Assembly (NCBI GenBank): GCA_009731375.1
Contig: BJOX01000141.1
Coordinates: forward strand, 263,397-312,116
Length of the DNA: 48,720 nucleotides
Source of the DNA: Paulinella micropora
Lineage: Eukaryota; Cercozoa; Imbricatea; Euglyphida
Direction of reading: 5' to 3'
The translations under genes and the position numbers were made by a program. Shown here one piece after another: positions 1 through 12,000 of the stretch (position 1 is the first letter of the stretch; every line of letters begins with the position of its first letter). A model generated the notes under the pieces. That model searched no databases. It worked only from the letters and a program-made list of their open reading frames with translations, and had not been told where the DNA came from.

Positions 1-28
1 TTTTTTTTCTCCGCAGCTGTATGAATGC

Positions 29-96
29 AATTATTCATTCATTCATCATTCACTCATTCCTTTATTCATTCATTCATTTATGCATTCGTTCATTTG
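29..96. repeat. (ATTC)n microsatellite
   Basis: Imperfect run of ATTC units, probably inside the intron that precedes the peroxidase exon at 128. Confidence 0.9.
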
Positions 97-127
97 CTTT
101 TGTATTATGATTTGTGCATGTTTGTAG

Positions 128-286
128 GCCATGATTTGGGACCCCGTGTGGAAAGGAGTGATCAAATTGTATGCCAACGATGCAGAGCTGATGAAGAAAG
201 ATTTTGGTGCGGCCTACAAAAAGCTCACTGAGAACGGCTTCTTGAAAACTACTGGGCATAAACTCAACCCTCTATGCGCGGCATAA
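128..286 (+). CDS. Last exon of a class I heme peroxidase (ascorbate peroxidase-like), partial
   Basis: An open frame begins right after a good splice acceptor (TTTGTAG at 121-127) and runs 52 codons to TAA at 284-286. Its residues fit the C-terminal helix of plant-type class I peroxidases (ascorbate or cytochrome c peroxidase): WDP near the start, then VIKLYANDAELMKKDFGAAY and KKLTENGF, matching the family pattern DP....V..YA.D...F..D...A..KL.E.G. Such enzymes reduce hydrogen peroxide using ascorbate or cytochrome c. The heme ligands and catalytic His would lie in upstream exons outside the window, so activity cannot be judged. The exon is short and the match was made by eye. The family call is moderately sure; the precise substrate is not known. 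Confidence 0.65.
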   Translation, partial: AMIWDPVWKGVIKLYANDAELMKKDFGAAYKKLTENGFLKTTGHKLNPLCAA

Positions 287-1245
287 CGACGAAAAACAAG
301 CTTTCTTCAATTATTAAAAGTCTTGAAATAACCTTCGTCTGCGCTTTCCAGTGGAATGCAAATTTGGCTTATCTAGGTAAGGAAAATGGATGTGACTGTG
401 CCATCAGTGGTCGGATCGTTTCTCCTTGTTATAAAAGTTATTATGTAGTGGCATGAAAAGCTAAGTGTCGCTAGTTTGATCCCGAGCCGTCTACAACCGG
501 TCCAAACTTCCTAATGGTTATGAGCCTTGTGCGCTGAGCAACCTTCAGCCGTTGGGAGAAAACCCTCGCGACTTCTGCAAACGGCGACCGGAATTCGGGG
601 CGTCCTCCTCCTACCGGCCAACTGCTTCCCACGTAAAAGAATTTAACAATACTGAACAATTCCCGCCAGTCCCTGACGACGTCACACAAAAGATGTACCC
701 TCAGAAAATGACCCACGAAACCAAACGGCCTGATATGGGCAATAATGGTAATGGTAAAAAGCTAGTGCCACCAGTACCAGAAAAGGTACTCTAAATGACT
801 GTATTAATAACTAATACTACTACTAACAGTAACGAATAAGGCTAACTTATAAAATAGCAATATGGACAGAGCTGAGGAGGAAGGGTCTAATTAATTGTCC
901 AATGCTCCCCCTTAATTAGACTACTAACACTGACTAGATTAGAAAAATGAGCAAAGCGCAAAGTGAGCTACCCTTCAACGGTCTCCAGTGGAGTTCTGCT
1001 ATATAGCTGCACTATAACAACTAAAGCGCTACAGGCACAACAGTGCACAAAATAAGACTAAGCGAAAAAAGATGTGCTAGCCTACGTCTTCACAGCTTGT
1101 GGAGTTCGGCAATCTAGTCACCTAATTGTTAATACCTATCACCTGACCACAGGGAACCTGACAAGAGTCCTACCCAAAGTCAATGTTGTAGAAAGTCTTG
1201 CTGTCGGGGGGTTGTCCCTTTAAGAGGGAGCGGTTCCCCGAATCT
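287..1245. other. Non-coding stretch, no gene recognised
   Basis: Follows the peroxidase stop codon and precedes (in plus coordinates) the Copia pol remnant. A short open frame at 552-794 has Pro-rich repeats but no recognisable domain. Because the Copia remnant reads leftward, its 3' untranslated part and any LTR should lie here. I could not find a matching second LTR in the window, so no LTR is called. Confidence 0.4.
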
Positions 1246-3311
1246 TTAATCATGTGCCACGTGCCGCACCCGCCGGTCGTAAGGCTCACCCCGCATAGCC
1301 TTAGTGTTTATGTCGGCCACATTGTCAGTTGAGCCCACCTTCTCGTTGACAACGAGCCCGGCGTCCACCTTCTGGTTGATGATTGCGCATCGCAGGTCCG
1401 CACATTTCCCAGCTTCCTAGCAAACACATTGCTGTCGGCGAGGTCCAACGTTCCCTGGTTGTCGCCGTACAGGATGGGGGGCTGCCCCCACCCGTACGGC
1501 CCCATGGCGTCCGCGACCCGGCCGTCTGCGATTCCCTGCACAAAGTTCACAATCTTATCTTGTCCATGATAAGACTCCACCATCGCATAAACCTCCGCCT
1601 CACATGAGGAGGCTTCGGGTGCCGCTGGCACCAGACGCGCGCCGACCGCCGCCTCTTCTGGGTCCCCGCTGCCGGGCACAGCCGCCACCAGCTCGTCGCT
1701 CAGCGCTCGCGCCTTCTCTTCCACACGCGCACGCAGGGCCGCGTCCTTCGGGAGGACCACCTACACGTTCCGTTTCATGCAGAAGGGGAGCACTGAGCCA
1801 CCCATAAAGAAGTGAAAGCCCGCCAACCGGGCGCGACGATCTTCCGGCGTACCCTTCCAACTTGAGTCGGCCCACGACATCAAGTGGGTGCCGTTCGCTT
1901 TAGTAAAGCGAATGTCTTTTGAACGCGTACCGTTAAGGTACCGCACAACCTGCTCGGCTTGCTGATAATTGGACAACTCAGGCTTGGAGGCATGGGTCGC
2001 TACCTCCCCGAGCGGGCCCAACACCTCGTGCCGAGTGGTACGTGTCCACAAGAGGACACCTACAATGTGCTGCGGCGAGAGCTGCTCTAACACTGACTGC
2101 TTTCCGGCCCGCACCCCCGGCATCAACCACGGCGAGTCGACAGTAGCTAGACCGGTGCACTGGAGCTTCTCAACTGCCTCCTTGATAAAGTCCTCCTGAG
2201 AGATCTTAATCGTACGGCCTAACCGACAGTCTTCCTTATCTTCGATGTTCAAGCCTACCACCCCGGTTGGCGCCTCTTGCTTAAAGACCCTAAAGGCCTT
2301 CTTACCAGCAGCTAAGAACTCCGCTTCTATATCCTTACCACTGAACGCTCCCATCATGTCGTCGACGTGCACGAACACAAAGTCCGGCTTATCCTTACTG
2401 GGTAGCCAGCGCCAAAAGTAGCAAGGAAAAGCGACATGAGCCTTAAAGCCCAAACCTGCTAAGAACGGGACTAGCTTGTACCGCCACCATTTGCGGCCCG
2501 CGTCCGGTCTGCCATAGAGGTCTTTAAGCATTTCCCACACATACCCCGGCTCTTCTAAACCAAACGGTGGTACGATGTAAGTGGGGCGATACCCCTGCTC
2601 AGCTGCAGACGCCTCTGTGTATGCGGTGCCAACGTCCCACTTTGACAAGACTAAGCCAAAGAACACTGTTAGGGCGAAAACCATCAAGATGGTAAGGGCA
2701 CACGGGGTTGGGAAGTCCCCGGGCCGTTTCCCAAAATGCCATCCCTGTATCATGGAAAACCCCTTGGCCGTCCATCGGCTTTTGAACTTTAGGATCTCTC
2801 CCCCTGCCTCTTTGGTGGCATCAACGAACCGCCCTTCACAAATGTCTTTCTTGTCTACTAAGTCGGCTCGGACTCTCCGGAAGCAACCTTTCTCCCAGAG
2901 CGTAGCCATCTCCTCGGTTCGGTCGTCGTCCCAGTACCCTAGCTCGTCGGCTTGCTTCTCACTCACCGGTCTAGTGAACGTGGCGGCATGTGCGGTCTCC
3001 GGACCATCGGCAAGGTACTTGACGATCTCCGAGTCCAACATACGGTCTGGGGAGTCGTCATCCTCAAACTTTACCCAGTGGGCTGGTCCGTTCTTCTTCT
3101 GCTTCTTAACCCATATGGATTCACTCACGTCTTGCACCTGACCTCGTCGGACCTTGTCCCGAAAACCCACCCCATAGGTCTTCTTGGCCCAAGCCCAGCC
3201 CCACTGAGTGGCTGGTGTCTCCACCCACCTTCCCTTCAACTCCCCTATTGTTTCCGGGTCGGGATCGGGGGCTTCTTTCTCGGCTTTCACGGCTTCCTGC
3301 TCCGAGGTCGC
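1246..3311 (-). pseudogene. Copia (Ty1)-type retrotransposon pol remnant: reverse transcriptase and RNase H
   Basis: Reading leftward from 3311, the frame encodes a Copia RT: the KSRWTAKGF segment, SKWDVGTAYTEA around the first catalytic Asp, the LYGRPDAGRKWW segment and the active-site block FVHVDDMMGAF. Copia RNase H follows (MSWADSSWKG, then RARLAGFHFF). An in-frame TAG at 1761-1763 interrupts RNase H. The same frame continues with CEAEVYAMVES and ILYGDNQGTLDLADSN, and near 1390-1400 the coding sense jumps to another frame that supplies the usual Copia end (TDNVADINTKAM) and stops at 1246-1248. Gag, protease and integrase are absent: the frame is cut off at about 3312, next to the T1 segment. 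The element is a decayed fragment that could not move by itself. Confidence 0.85.
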
Positions 3312-3322
3312 TTACATAAAGC

Positions 3323-5002
3323 ACATGTGCCTTTTTTACCAAATTTTATAGGTCCCAATATGGTCCTAAGTCAAAATCATTAAAGTGAAGTGGGGGACGC
3401 TTGCTAATCGATTCAGAAGTTAGTAGTAGTCGAAAGAAACAATATTCAATTAATTTTATTTGAAAATCCATGCAGAACGGCTCCCCTTTTGACTTAGCGA
3501 AAATAGCCCCACCGATTTAAAAAAATCAAAAAAATTCACTAAGTCAAAACCATGGATTTTGATCGGACGAACGGGACTTCACCTCCCTTTTACTGCCAAA
3601 TCGAAAGCAATCGTGTTTAATCAAAATCTGTTATTAATATTAATGTGCTAGCTCACCGGACTTAGAAAATTCGACTTTACTGAAACCCACACCCAGAAAC
3701 CACCAGGAGAGGAGGAGGAGGACATAGAAGAAGAAGAAGAAGAAGAAGAAGAAGAAGAAGAAGAAGAAGAAGAAGACGTAGAAAAAGAAGAAAAAGAAGA
3801 AGAAAAAGAAGAAAAAGAAGAAAAAGAAGAAGAAAAGAAGAAGAAAAAGAAGAAGAAAAAGAAGAAAAAGAAGAAAAAGAAGAAAAAGAAAAAAAAGAAA
3901 AAAGAAAAAAAGAAGAAAAAGAAGAAAAAGAAGAAAAGAAGAAAAGAAGAAAAAGAAGAAAAAGAAGAAAAAGAAGAAAAAGAAGAAAAAGAAGAAAAAG
4001 AAGAAAAAGAAGAAAAAGAAGAAAAAGAAGAAAAAGCAGAAAAAGCAGAAAAAGAAGAAAAAGAAGAAAAAAAGAAAAAGAAGAAAAAGAAGAAAAAGAA
4101 GAAAAAGAAGAAAAAGAAGAAAAAGAAGAAAAAGAAGAAAAAGAAGAAAAAGAAGAAAAAGAAGAAAAAGAAGAAAAAGAAGAAAAAGAAGACAAAGAAG
4201 AAAAAGAAGACAAAGAAGAAAGAAAAAGAAGACAGAAGAAAGAAGAAAGAAGAAAGAAGAAAGAAGAAAGAAAAAAGAAGAAAGAAGAAAGAAGAAAGAA
4301 GAAGAAGAAGAAGAAGAAGAAGAAGAAGAAGAAGAAGAAGAAGAAGAAGAAGAAGAAGAAGAAGAAGAGAAAGAGGAAGAAGAGGAGGAGGAGGAAGAAG
4401 AAGAAGAAGAAGAAGAAGAAGAAGAAGAAGAAGAAGAAGAAGAAGAAGAAGAAGAACTTCAAGCACCACACATGTACAGCATCAACAACAGCAGCAAAAA
4501 CAACAGTAACAACAACAGCAGCAGCATCAGCAGCAACAACAACAACAACAACAACAATAACAAAAATTACGTTTATCAGGATTGAGCCAAGATTCTCTTC
4601 TAAGTCGCAAGAGCACGTCTGGAAATGAGTCCAGATCGCTTTTGTCAGTTCGGCTTTGTGTATAACTTTACGTTTCCCGTCTTCCCTTTGGATTCGGTAA
4701 GTGATTTTGTGCTCCCGGGCCCACGCCACCAATTCCTTCTTCAGCATAGATAATTTTGAAAATTCCTTCTCATCTGCTACAGTACGGAGCAGTGCAGCTA
4801 CCTTTTTTCAAGGCTGCTGGCGCAGCCTTTCATCCAACGAGAAATCTTGTTGATTCAATGAAGTTTCTCTCTTGCAGAAAGGATTTTTCCACCGATGCCT
4901 CGCGGTAAAGGGAACTCGAACCATCTGAGTCAAGCCGTTCAGCTTCTGAGAGGTAATTCAGTGCACGAATTTGTGCAGCCCTGTCCTGTGGCATGGCCCA
5001 AG
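3323..5002. repeat. Direct repeat T1, left flank of the giant LINE
   Basis: This 1680-bp segment recurs at 24672-26230. Aligned by eye the two copies look identical on both sides of the internal (GAA)n tract. They begin at the same ACATGTGCC and end at the same GGCCCAAG. The length difference (121 bp) is fully explained by the (GAA)n tract. It contains a copy of exon E (about 4571-4776) and part of exon D of the minus-strand gene described at 25799-26785. The right edge cuts exon D and touches the LINE 5' end. Confidence 0.9.
3726..4456. repeat. (GAA)n / (GAAAAA)n purine tract in T1
   Basis: About 731 bp of GAA, GAAAAA and GAAGAAA units, all purine on the plus strand except scattered C. It gives long poly-Phe, poly-Leu and poly-Ser frames on the minus strand that are not genes. 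The matching tract in T2 is 610 bp. Confidence 0.95.
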
Positions 5003-5263
5003 CAAGTGTTGCCTGGATAATCCGGCTTTTCTGGTAGGCACAGCCTCACCCGGGGCTCGGCACTACCGAAGGCGTTCAGCTGGGGACCCTGTAGCGTGAA
5101 ACGGCGCATCCCCTTCACACACCACCACCTCCCCGTCCTCAATCGCCTCTCCCTCTAACCCCGCCGCTCAACCTCCCCGCGGACTGACCATCCGCCTTAC
5201 AGCTCGCTTCGCGTAGGTGTCCAAGATCCTCTGGGCTTAACCGTGACTGAAGGGTGGACAAGC

Positions 5264-5960
5264 AGAGCCAGGAAAGCGAGTGGCCGCATACGTCTTTGAC
5301 TGTGCGGTCGCCTAGCGTTTCAGGCACGCTGTATTGCCCTTACTTTGGTCCGGCCAGAGGGAACTCTGTCTTGGTCGCCGCCGGACACTGTCCTACAGGC
5401 AAAGCGCTCCCAAGAGCGAGAGTCCAGTGACAGGAAAGACAGTGACCGCACCCGACTGTGCTGGTGCGGCCGCTGATCGGTTCAGACACTGGTCCTTCTG
5501 TTTCTTGGGGGTTTGCTCGCCGGAGGAGTAATCACAGTGTACGGTTCTCCTGGGTCCTTCCCTCGCCGCTTCCCTTCGAACGGCGGCCTCCTGGGAAGCG
5601 ACGCGCCTGTCGACACTGCCTTACTGACACAGGACCCGTGACATCAGGGCTTGTCTGAGCCAGAGAAGACAGAGGCCGTCACCCGTGTGTTGGGGGCGGT
5701 CGCTGAACGACTCAGGCACACTCTCCCTTCCTGTCCCTGGTATCCAGTCAGTATCAGGCTCTTGTGCAAGGCCCCCTGGTTGGACCGTCCCATCCGAGTC
5801 CAAACCAGGTTCCGTGAAGCGCAGTGACTTCTGGCACTGTCCCGCCCACCTCGTGCGTTGGTGATTCCAGGTCTGCAGAGCCAGGGAAGGCAGTGACCGT
5901 CACCCGTGTGTGTGGTACGGCCGCTGACCGCTCTCAGGCACCCTCTCCTGGACCCTCCCA
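5264..5960 (+). repeat. Degenerate repeats in the LINE 5' UTR
   Basis: Four related blocks start near 5264, 5421, 5650 and 5873. Each has the order AGCCAGGGAAG, then CAGTGACCGTCACCCG, then TGCGGCCGCTGA, then CTCAGGCACCCTCTCC, with substitutions. Spacing is about 160-230 bp. Repeated 5' UTR units act as promoter monomers in some LINEs; that role here is inference. Confidence 0.6.
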
Positions 5961-6025
5961 TCACACCTGCAGGGGTTGACCCGTGTGCCCGTCACTCTAG
6001 CTGGAGTTGATCACTCTCCCCCGGG

Positions 6026-9000
6026 ATGCGACCAAGCCACCAACGCAAGGCCACCCGGGGCAAGCGATCCACGCGACCCAAGCGATCTGGATCACCGAGG
6101 TCTAGCATCCCGGCCAGGGAAGCGAAGGCACAGTCCAGGACTGAAGGCCCTCCGCCACCTCTCCCTGTATGGCCCATGGGCGCCTTCCTTTCGGCGCTGG
6201 CAAGTTTGCTCCAGCCGCTGCTGCGATCTTTCCTGAAGACCTCCAATGGGTTCCTGGGGGGACACGACCTGGCAGAGGCAGGACGAGCCCTCAACCGAGC
6301 GGCCTCGACTCAACTGCCCTCTAAACCTGTAGCGGCGCAAGGGCTGGCCATTCTCTATCGCCACCTACTGGCTCTGGACCCGTCGTTTCAGAATCCTGCG
6401 CTGGAACAAGAAGCTGAAAAGTTGGGATCACAATATCGCATTCAGGTTCCACCGGCTGCGCGACTCCGGCCACGGAAGGATGACCTGACGCATGCCCTAC
6501 GGATTATCCTCCGCGACCTGTGTAGCAGCCCATCAGCTATGGCTCACTACATTCCGCCTGTAGAGGAGATCTGGCTCCACGCACCTACGGACACAGGGGC
6601 CCCTGTCCACCGGCAGCTCCAGCTCCTTTGGAAGCACGAACATGTCTGTGCCACGTGTCGTTGGTACCATGTTTCGTCGGGCGTCCGCAGCCCCCTTCTA
6701 GAGGTCTCGGCCCCTCCACAGCCTACGGACGGGAAGCTCACAGAGCCCGCGGAGGAGGGGTCCATACCTGTGGACGCCCCTACGATTCGCCTCGAATCCC
6801 TCATTGAAGCTCTGCTTCGGCCGGGCGCGCGAATGCTGCCGGGTGCGTCCAACCTTACATGTCACTGCTCCAAGCCTCAGGATAGGGTTCTCTCTTCCAG
6901 GATTTCCTTCGACTCTCCGCCCCCCCCGTTCCTTTTCGTCATCATCAACCGCCCAGAAGCCCCTGGAGGACCTGGGATCCCCCCGCACATCAACGACACC
7001 CCGATCCTGGCCCCTTTCTCCTTGGAGATGTCCACCTTCTTCCCGACCTGCTACGCGACGGCGAAGACGGGACGATACATCCGGACACGTGGCGTCACGT
7101 TCCTTCCGGAGGAGTACAAGGACAGCAATCGGCGGTATCAGGCGTTTGGGTGTCAAGACGCTACGTTTCCACGGAGCTTCCTAGATTACGATGGGAGCCG
7201 CAGGTATCCAACATACACTACTCATCGGCATAGCCACCTCTGCGCTGGAGTGCTCCCGGGAACGATCCTACCCCTTGGTAGAGCCCTTGTAGCTCTTCTA
7301 TATCAGCGCGCGGACACCATCGCCGGCAAAGCACAGGATTTCCCCACCCTGGAGGTGCCGACCCCACCTCTCTCCGAGGACCTCTTCTCTGTGATCAACC
7401 GGATCCCCCCCCCACCTTTTCCCACCTATATCCCCCCCTGCCCATCGACATACCACACCTGGACGGAAGGACGACCAATCTCTATCCTGCCGCATCTCGC
7501 GCCCTCAACAAGGGGTCTCACCTCGCGGCGCAATTGCCCGTGGGCGGGCATCTACCAAAATATTTGTTTCAATCTTCTGGCGCCCCAGCCCCCGTCGTCT
7601 CTTCGGGTTCTGGTGGCAGCGCCAGACGAGCAGGACATCATTGGCTACCAATGTGGCAGGAGGTTCATCAAGCCGGCATCGAAAGGCGCAGGCATCTTAG
7701 CGGCGTTCCCTCAACCGTTTTGGGACTGGCTCAGAAGCACCTTCCGCTGCCGTTTCAATGCCGGGCTTATCTACGACCTCCCACGGGGCGCGGGCGCGGA
7801 CGTGCAAGCACCTTGGGATCTTGCACAGGACCTCAGCACAAGCCTTCCAAACGACTTCTTTGTGGAGGCTCTTCTGGCGGATGCCCCCCACACGGTCACC
7901 ATCTCCTCTCCATTCACCCACCTCCAGGGGCCCCCTTTCTCCCCTCCCCACCCTCCCCTGGACTTGCCCCCCCTCCCGAAGGGAGGCACGCGGGTTTTTC
8001 TTTGCCATCGTCTCTCGGTGCGTCGCTTTGCTGTGCCCCCCCCCCTGGACTCCGGCACATCCCTCGGGATCCGCTTCTTGCTTCTCCCCCGATGGTCGGA
8101 TTTCTCCCGAGTGGAGCAGCAGATGTTCCGCCGGTCCCTGCCTCATCTGAAAGACTCCGTGGATACCTTCATTGGGGCGAAGCCGCGACGGCCCCCTTCT
8201 TTCCCAGCTCCCCCTCCCAGCACCATCCCACTGCCAGGCAGGAAGACGTCAAGGCCGGGGATGGTCACTCACCTGCACATTCCGGACCCGAAAGGATGCT
8301 GCTTCTTCCATGTGATCCAATGCGACGGTTCCAGTTTCCCCAAATTGGATGCATCCCGAGCTTTCCGGACGATTGCCATCCTCCCTTGGACTGGTAAGCA
8401 AACGGCGTCTACCATCCGTCCTGCGCTAAAGGAGAAAGGCCTGGAATATGGAAGTGCCTGGCTTGAACTCCCCGATCAGGCTACCGTAGTACTTCACCCT
8501 GCGGGCTCCCCCGGGGCAGATCTCTGCGCCCTCATATCATCGAGGGCTCCCGGGACCTTCACACATGGTATTCTCGGTGGATCGACGGACCGCAAACTCT
8601 TCCCACCCTCGATCCTGCTTGTCGACCAGCAGCTGATCTGCAGACTCCTCCATTGGGAGAGGCTCCCCTCCACCAGCAGCTACGAATGGAACAGGGCGGC
8701 ACGTGACCCCCTCCTCGTCGGGGCAAACTTCCGCGTTTTCAGACGATTCCCAGAGAACTGCAGCTCCGCCCCCCCTCCATCCACCTCCCCCCCTGCTCAG
8801 CAACCGGGCCAAGCCCTCCTCCTGATTGATGTCTACGACGCCCGCCCGTCCAGCTGGCGGGACTCAGTCTTCCAGCTAGAACGTGCCCTGCTCACAGGTA
8901 ATCTTCGACCCGCCCCCGAGGAGCGAAGATCGGTAGAATTCAGCATCTACTATGAAGGCTCTGGCGCCTCCGTCTCCCCAGAAGACTGTATGCCCGATGT

Positions 9001-12000
9001 TCGGCAAGCTCTCAACGCCCTGGGCACCGTCACTCGGCTGGCTTTTATTCCCCGCACCTCCCTGTCAGAGTCCTGCGTCATTGGTGGGCCTGACCGTCGG
9101 TCCTGGGCTGCTTCCTTCCGAGCGACCTTTCTGTCCCACGCTGTGGCTGCTTTTTGCGTTAACACCTTCGTGCATGGGGACAGTTGGACGGCCGGTGGAG
9201 AACGCCTCCTGCCCTTCTCTCCACCTCCCACCGATGAGGAGATTACGGCGGCGGAAAGCGCGGAGTGGGAATACGTGCAACAACGGCGGATAAGTGAGGG
9301 CAGCACCCGCGAGTCAATTATCCAGACGCCCACACAATACCGGGACACCCCCGCCCCGGGGGCCATCGAAGCGCTCCCGGCCTGGAAGAAGCTGCAGGAG
9401 AGCAGCCAGAATGTTCATCAAGAGTTTGCGATCCTAGGCTCCCACCCTTTTAACCACACTTTCATTCGGTTTGGTCGAGGGGGAGTTGGGATCCATAGCT
9501 CGGGGAAGCCAATATCGAAAGCTTTCCAGGAGGTCAACTTCATCCCGGAGGGGAAGTCATGGGAGAGTGTTCAAGAACGTCTCCCCCGAGGGTACAGCTT
9601 GGCAGGGCTAGCATACAGGGTAGGGATAACGGCGTTGCTTCCTTTCCAGACAGGAGAAGGGTGGGACTCAGACCCTCCCGTCCCCAGCCAACGGGAAAGG
9701 AAGCGAAGTCCTCCACGTCGTCTTATCCAGACGGGTGACTGCGATTCCATGTGGACCCCTCATCCCCACCCAAGGGACCGACCCAGACCCCTGTCCCCCT
9801 CCTCTCCTACCTCGTCCGGGCACCAGGCCCCCAGCGTCCAACCGGAGCCCCTGGATTCTCGACAGACTCGGGCCCTCCCGGGGGGGTACCTCAGGAACCC
9901 CACGAATCATCGCCACTACTGTACCACCTTCCCGCTTGGGTGGACCATGTTGACGGCTCCCGCCCGAAGGTTGACGGCGCTCCGAGTTGATCTTCCGAAG
10001 AGTGGTGCAGAAGGACGACACTGGCTGCGACCGCTCTCCGACGATAGATGCCCCGCTCACTTTGGCCCCGTCCCCATGGACCGGGAGACACGCCGCAGTC
10101 TCTGGAACCAGGCCTTACACAGCGTATTCCAACCGGTGGAAATGGCCAGCGCCGATTCCCCGTCACCGTCTCGGTCTCGGCGTCGGCACCAGAAGGTCGA
10201 GCAGTCTGGTCCGGCCCCCCGGGAAGCCCTGATCGCCCCGGGGCCACCACCCAACATCTGTCCGATCTGGGCCAGTGACACTGCTACGGAGGGTGGTTCA
10301 TACATACCGCCGATAGTGGTGGGGAATGTAGAGGACGGCGGTTGGCTCCACACTGACGTGCTTCACTGGTTCATACGTGAGTTGGAACCCCAGGCACGTG
10401 TCAATCGATGTCTACTCATTGGACCCGATTTCTCTTGGAAAATCCGCACCCAAGGGGAGTCTCGTGATGACATCCTTTTCAGGGCGTTGAAGCACCGGCC
10501 CATCGACCCGGGGTATGAGCACGTGCTCATCCCGCTCAACATCAGCGAACGGCATTGGGCACTCCTGGTGATTTCTACCACTCTGCAGCGAGGAGGCCCC
10601 GGTGTACAAGTCGGCTTGGTACCTGCGGTTGCTGCGTTCGGATCACGAAGCGTCCCGCTCGCCCTCTTCTTGGACTCCTTGCCCTCCTGCACAGCAAGCT
10701 GCTCCGATTTCGCGCTCACGCCGATCCTTTCGGCCTGGTATGCGAACCTAGGTCGAGCGGGATTCCTCTCCGATCCCCCGACACCAGGATACATCAGTTT
10801 GACTGTACCAGCACAGGAGGGAGGTCAGGATTGCGGCCTTCATACGCTCTTCCACATGCAGCGTGTAGCCCTGAACCCCGCGTGCCTCTCTGTTGACGCG
10901 CCCCTGCCCGCTGGAGAGATGCCGGATATGGACCAGTTCCGCAGGAACATTTTCCAGCGGCTCGTTGCCGCGCAGGCTGCCTATGCAGATACGGCGCATC
11001 TCAGGTGTGTGCCTGCTACAGACACGGAGCAGCTTGCCGAGGTCACGCGTATGGTTAAACGTGGGCACCAAGAATGGAAAATGGTTCTTACTGACCGTCA
11101 TGCCGAGAGGGTTTCAGCTTCATCTCGCAAAAAAGTGAGACGCACATGGAAGGTGAGCAACCCGTCTCTCTACCGAGATGTTCACCTTAACCGCACGCGT
11201 CACATAAGGGATGAACATGCCTTCGAGGCCCTTAATGTCCAAGTGGCCCGGACTTTTGCTAGACTCCTGAGCGCTACGCGGAAAGAGAGGTCCGCAATCC
11301 TTAGACGGCGAGTATTCCTTCGATTGTCGTCGGCGACCCGGATGACCCGGTCGGCCCTGTCCGCTGCAGCCTCCAAAGCCGGATACTGGAGTCCTCCCAG
11401 CTCGGACGAAGAAGGCATGGACGCAGAATCCTTCCTTTGCCACCTCGACAACACTCCCCAGGACGGACCAGACTCCGGGGTTATGCGAAGCCCCCCCCGG
11501 AGCCCGGCCTCGCCCCAGGAACTGGGGGTACCGGTGACGTTTCTCTCCCTCCCAGAGGGCGAGGTACCTTTGCCCGTATCCCTAGCGTCCCGGGAGTCAG
11601 CATCGGAGTTACCAGCGTCAGGATCTGGAGAAGTGTCACGCTGCCCGGATCCTGAGGAGGTCCTTGCCCCGGCCACCAAGCCACAGATGGACGCAGCTGT
11701 AAGCTTTCCGACGCCGGAAGAGGCTGATCCTGCTCCAGGTGAGGCCAAGGCCCGCGCTTCCCTGCAGGACCTTTCCCCCCCCCTAACATCGACGGAGATG
11801 GAACTGCCTGCGCACATGGAGTCACTGCCAGACCACCTCGGGATACGAAGGACCCTCCCCGTCCCCCGCGACGAAATTCCGGTCGGGATGTCCCGGGCAG
11901 GGACAACGGAGCCCAGCAGAGAACTGGTGGGTGAGCAGCGCACGCCATCAGCGGCAGAAGCGCCACAAGAGACGGGAGACACAGCCGCCGCCACTCCGAC

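Noticed and set aside
3648-4747. Minus-strand frames of 273 and 356 codons, poly-Phe/Leu/Ser, in T1 and again in T2
   Set aside because: They arise from the (GAA)n tract read in different frames; only the short exon E end has protein-like composition.
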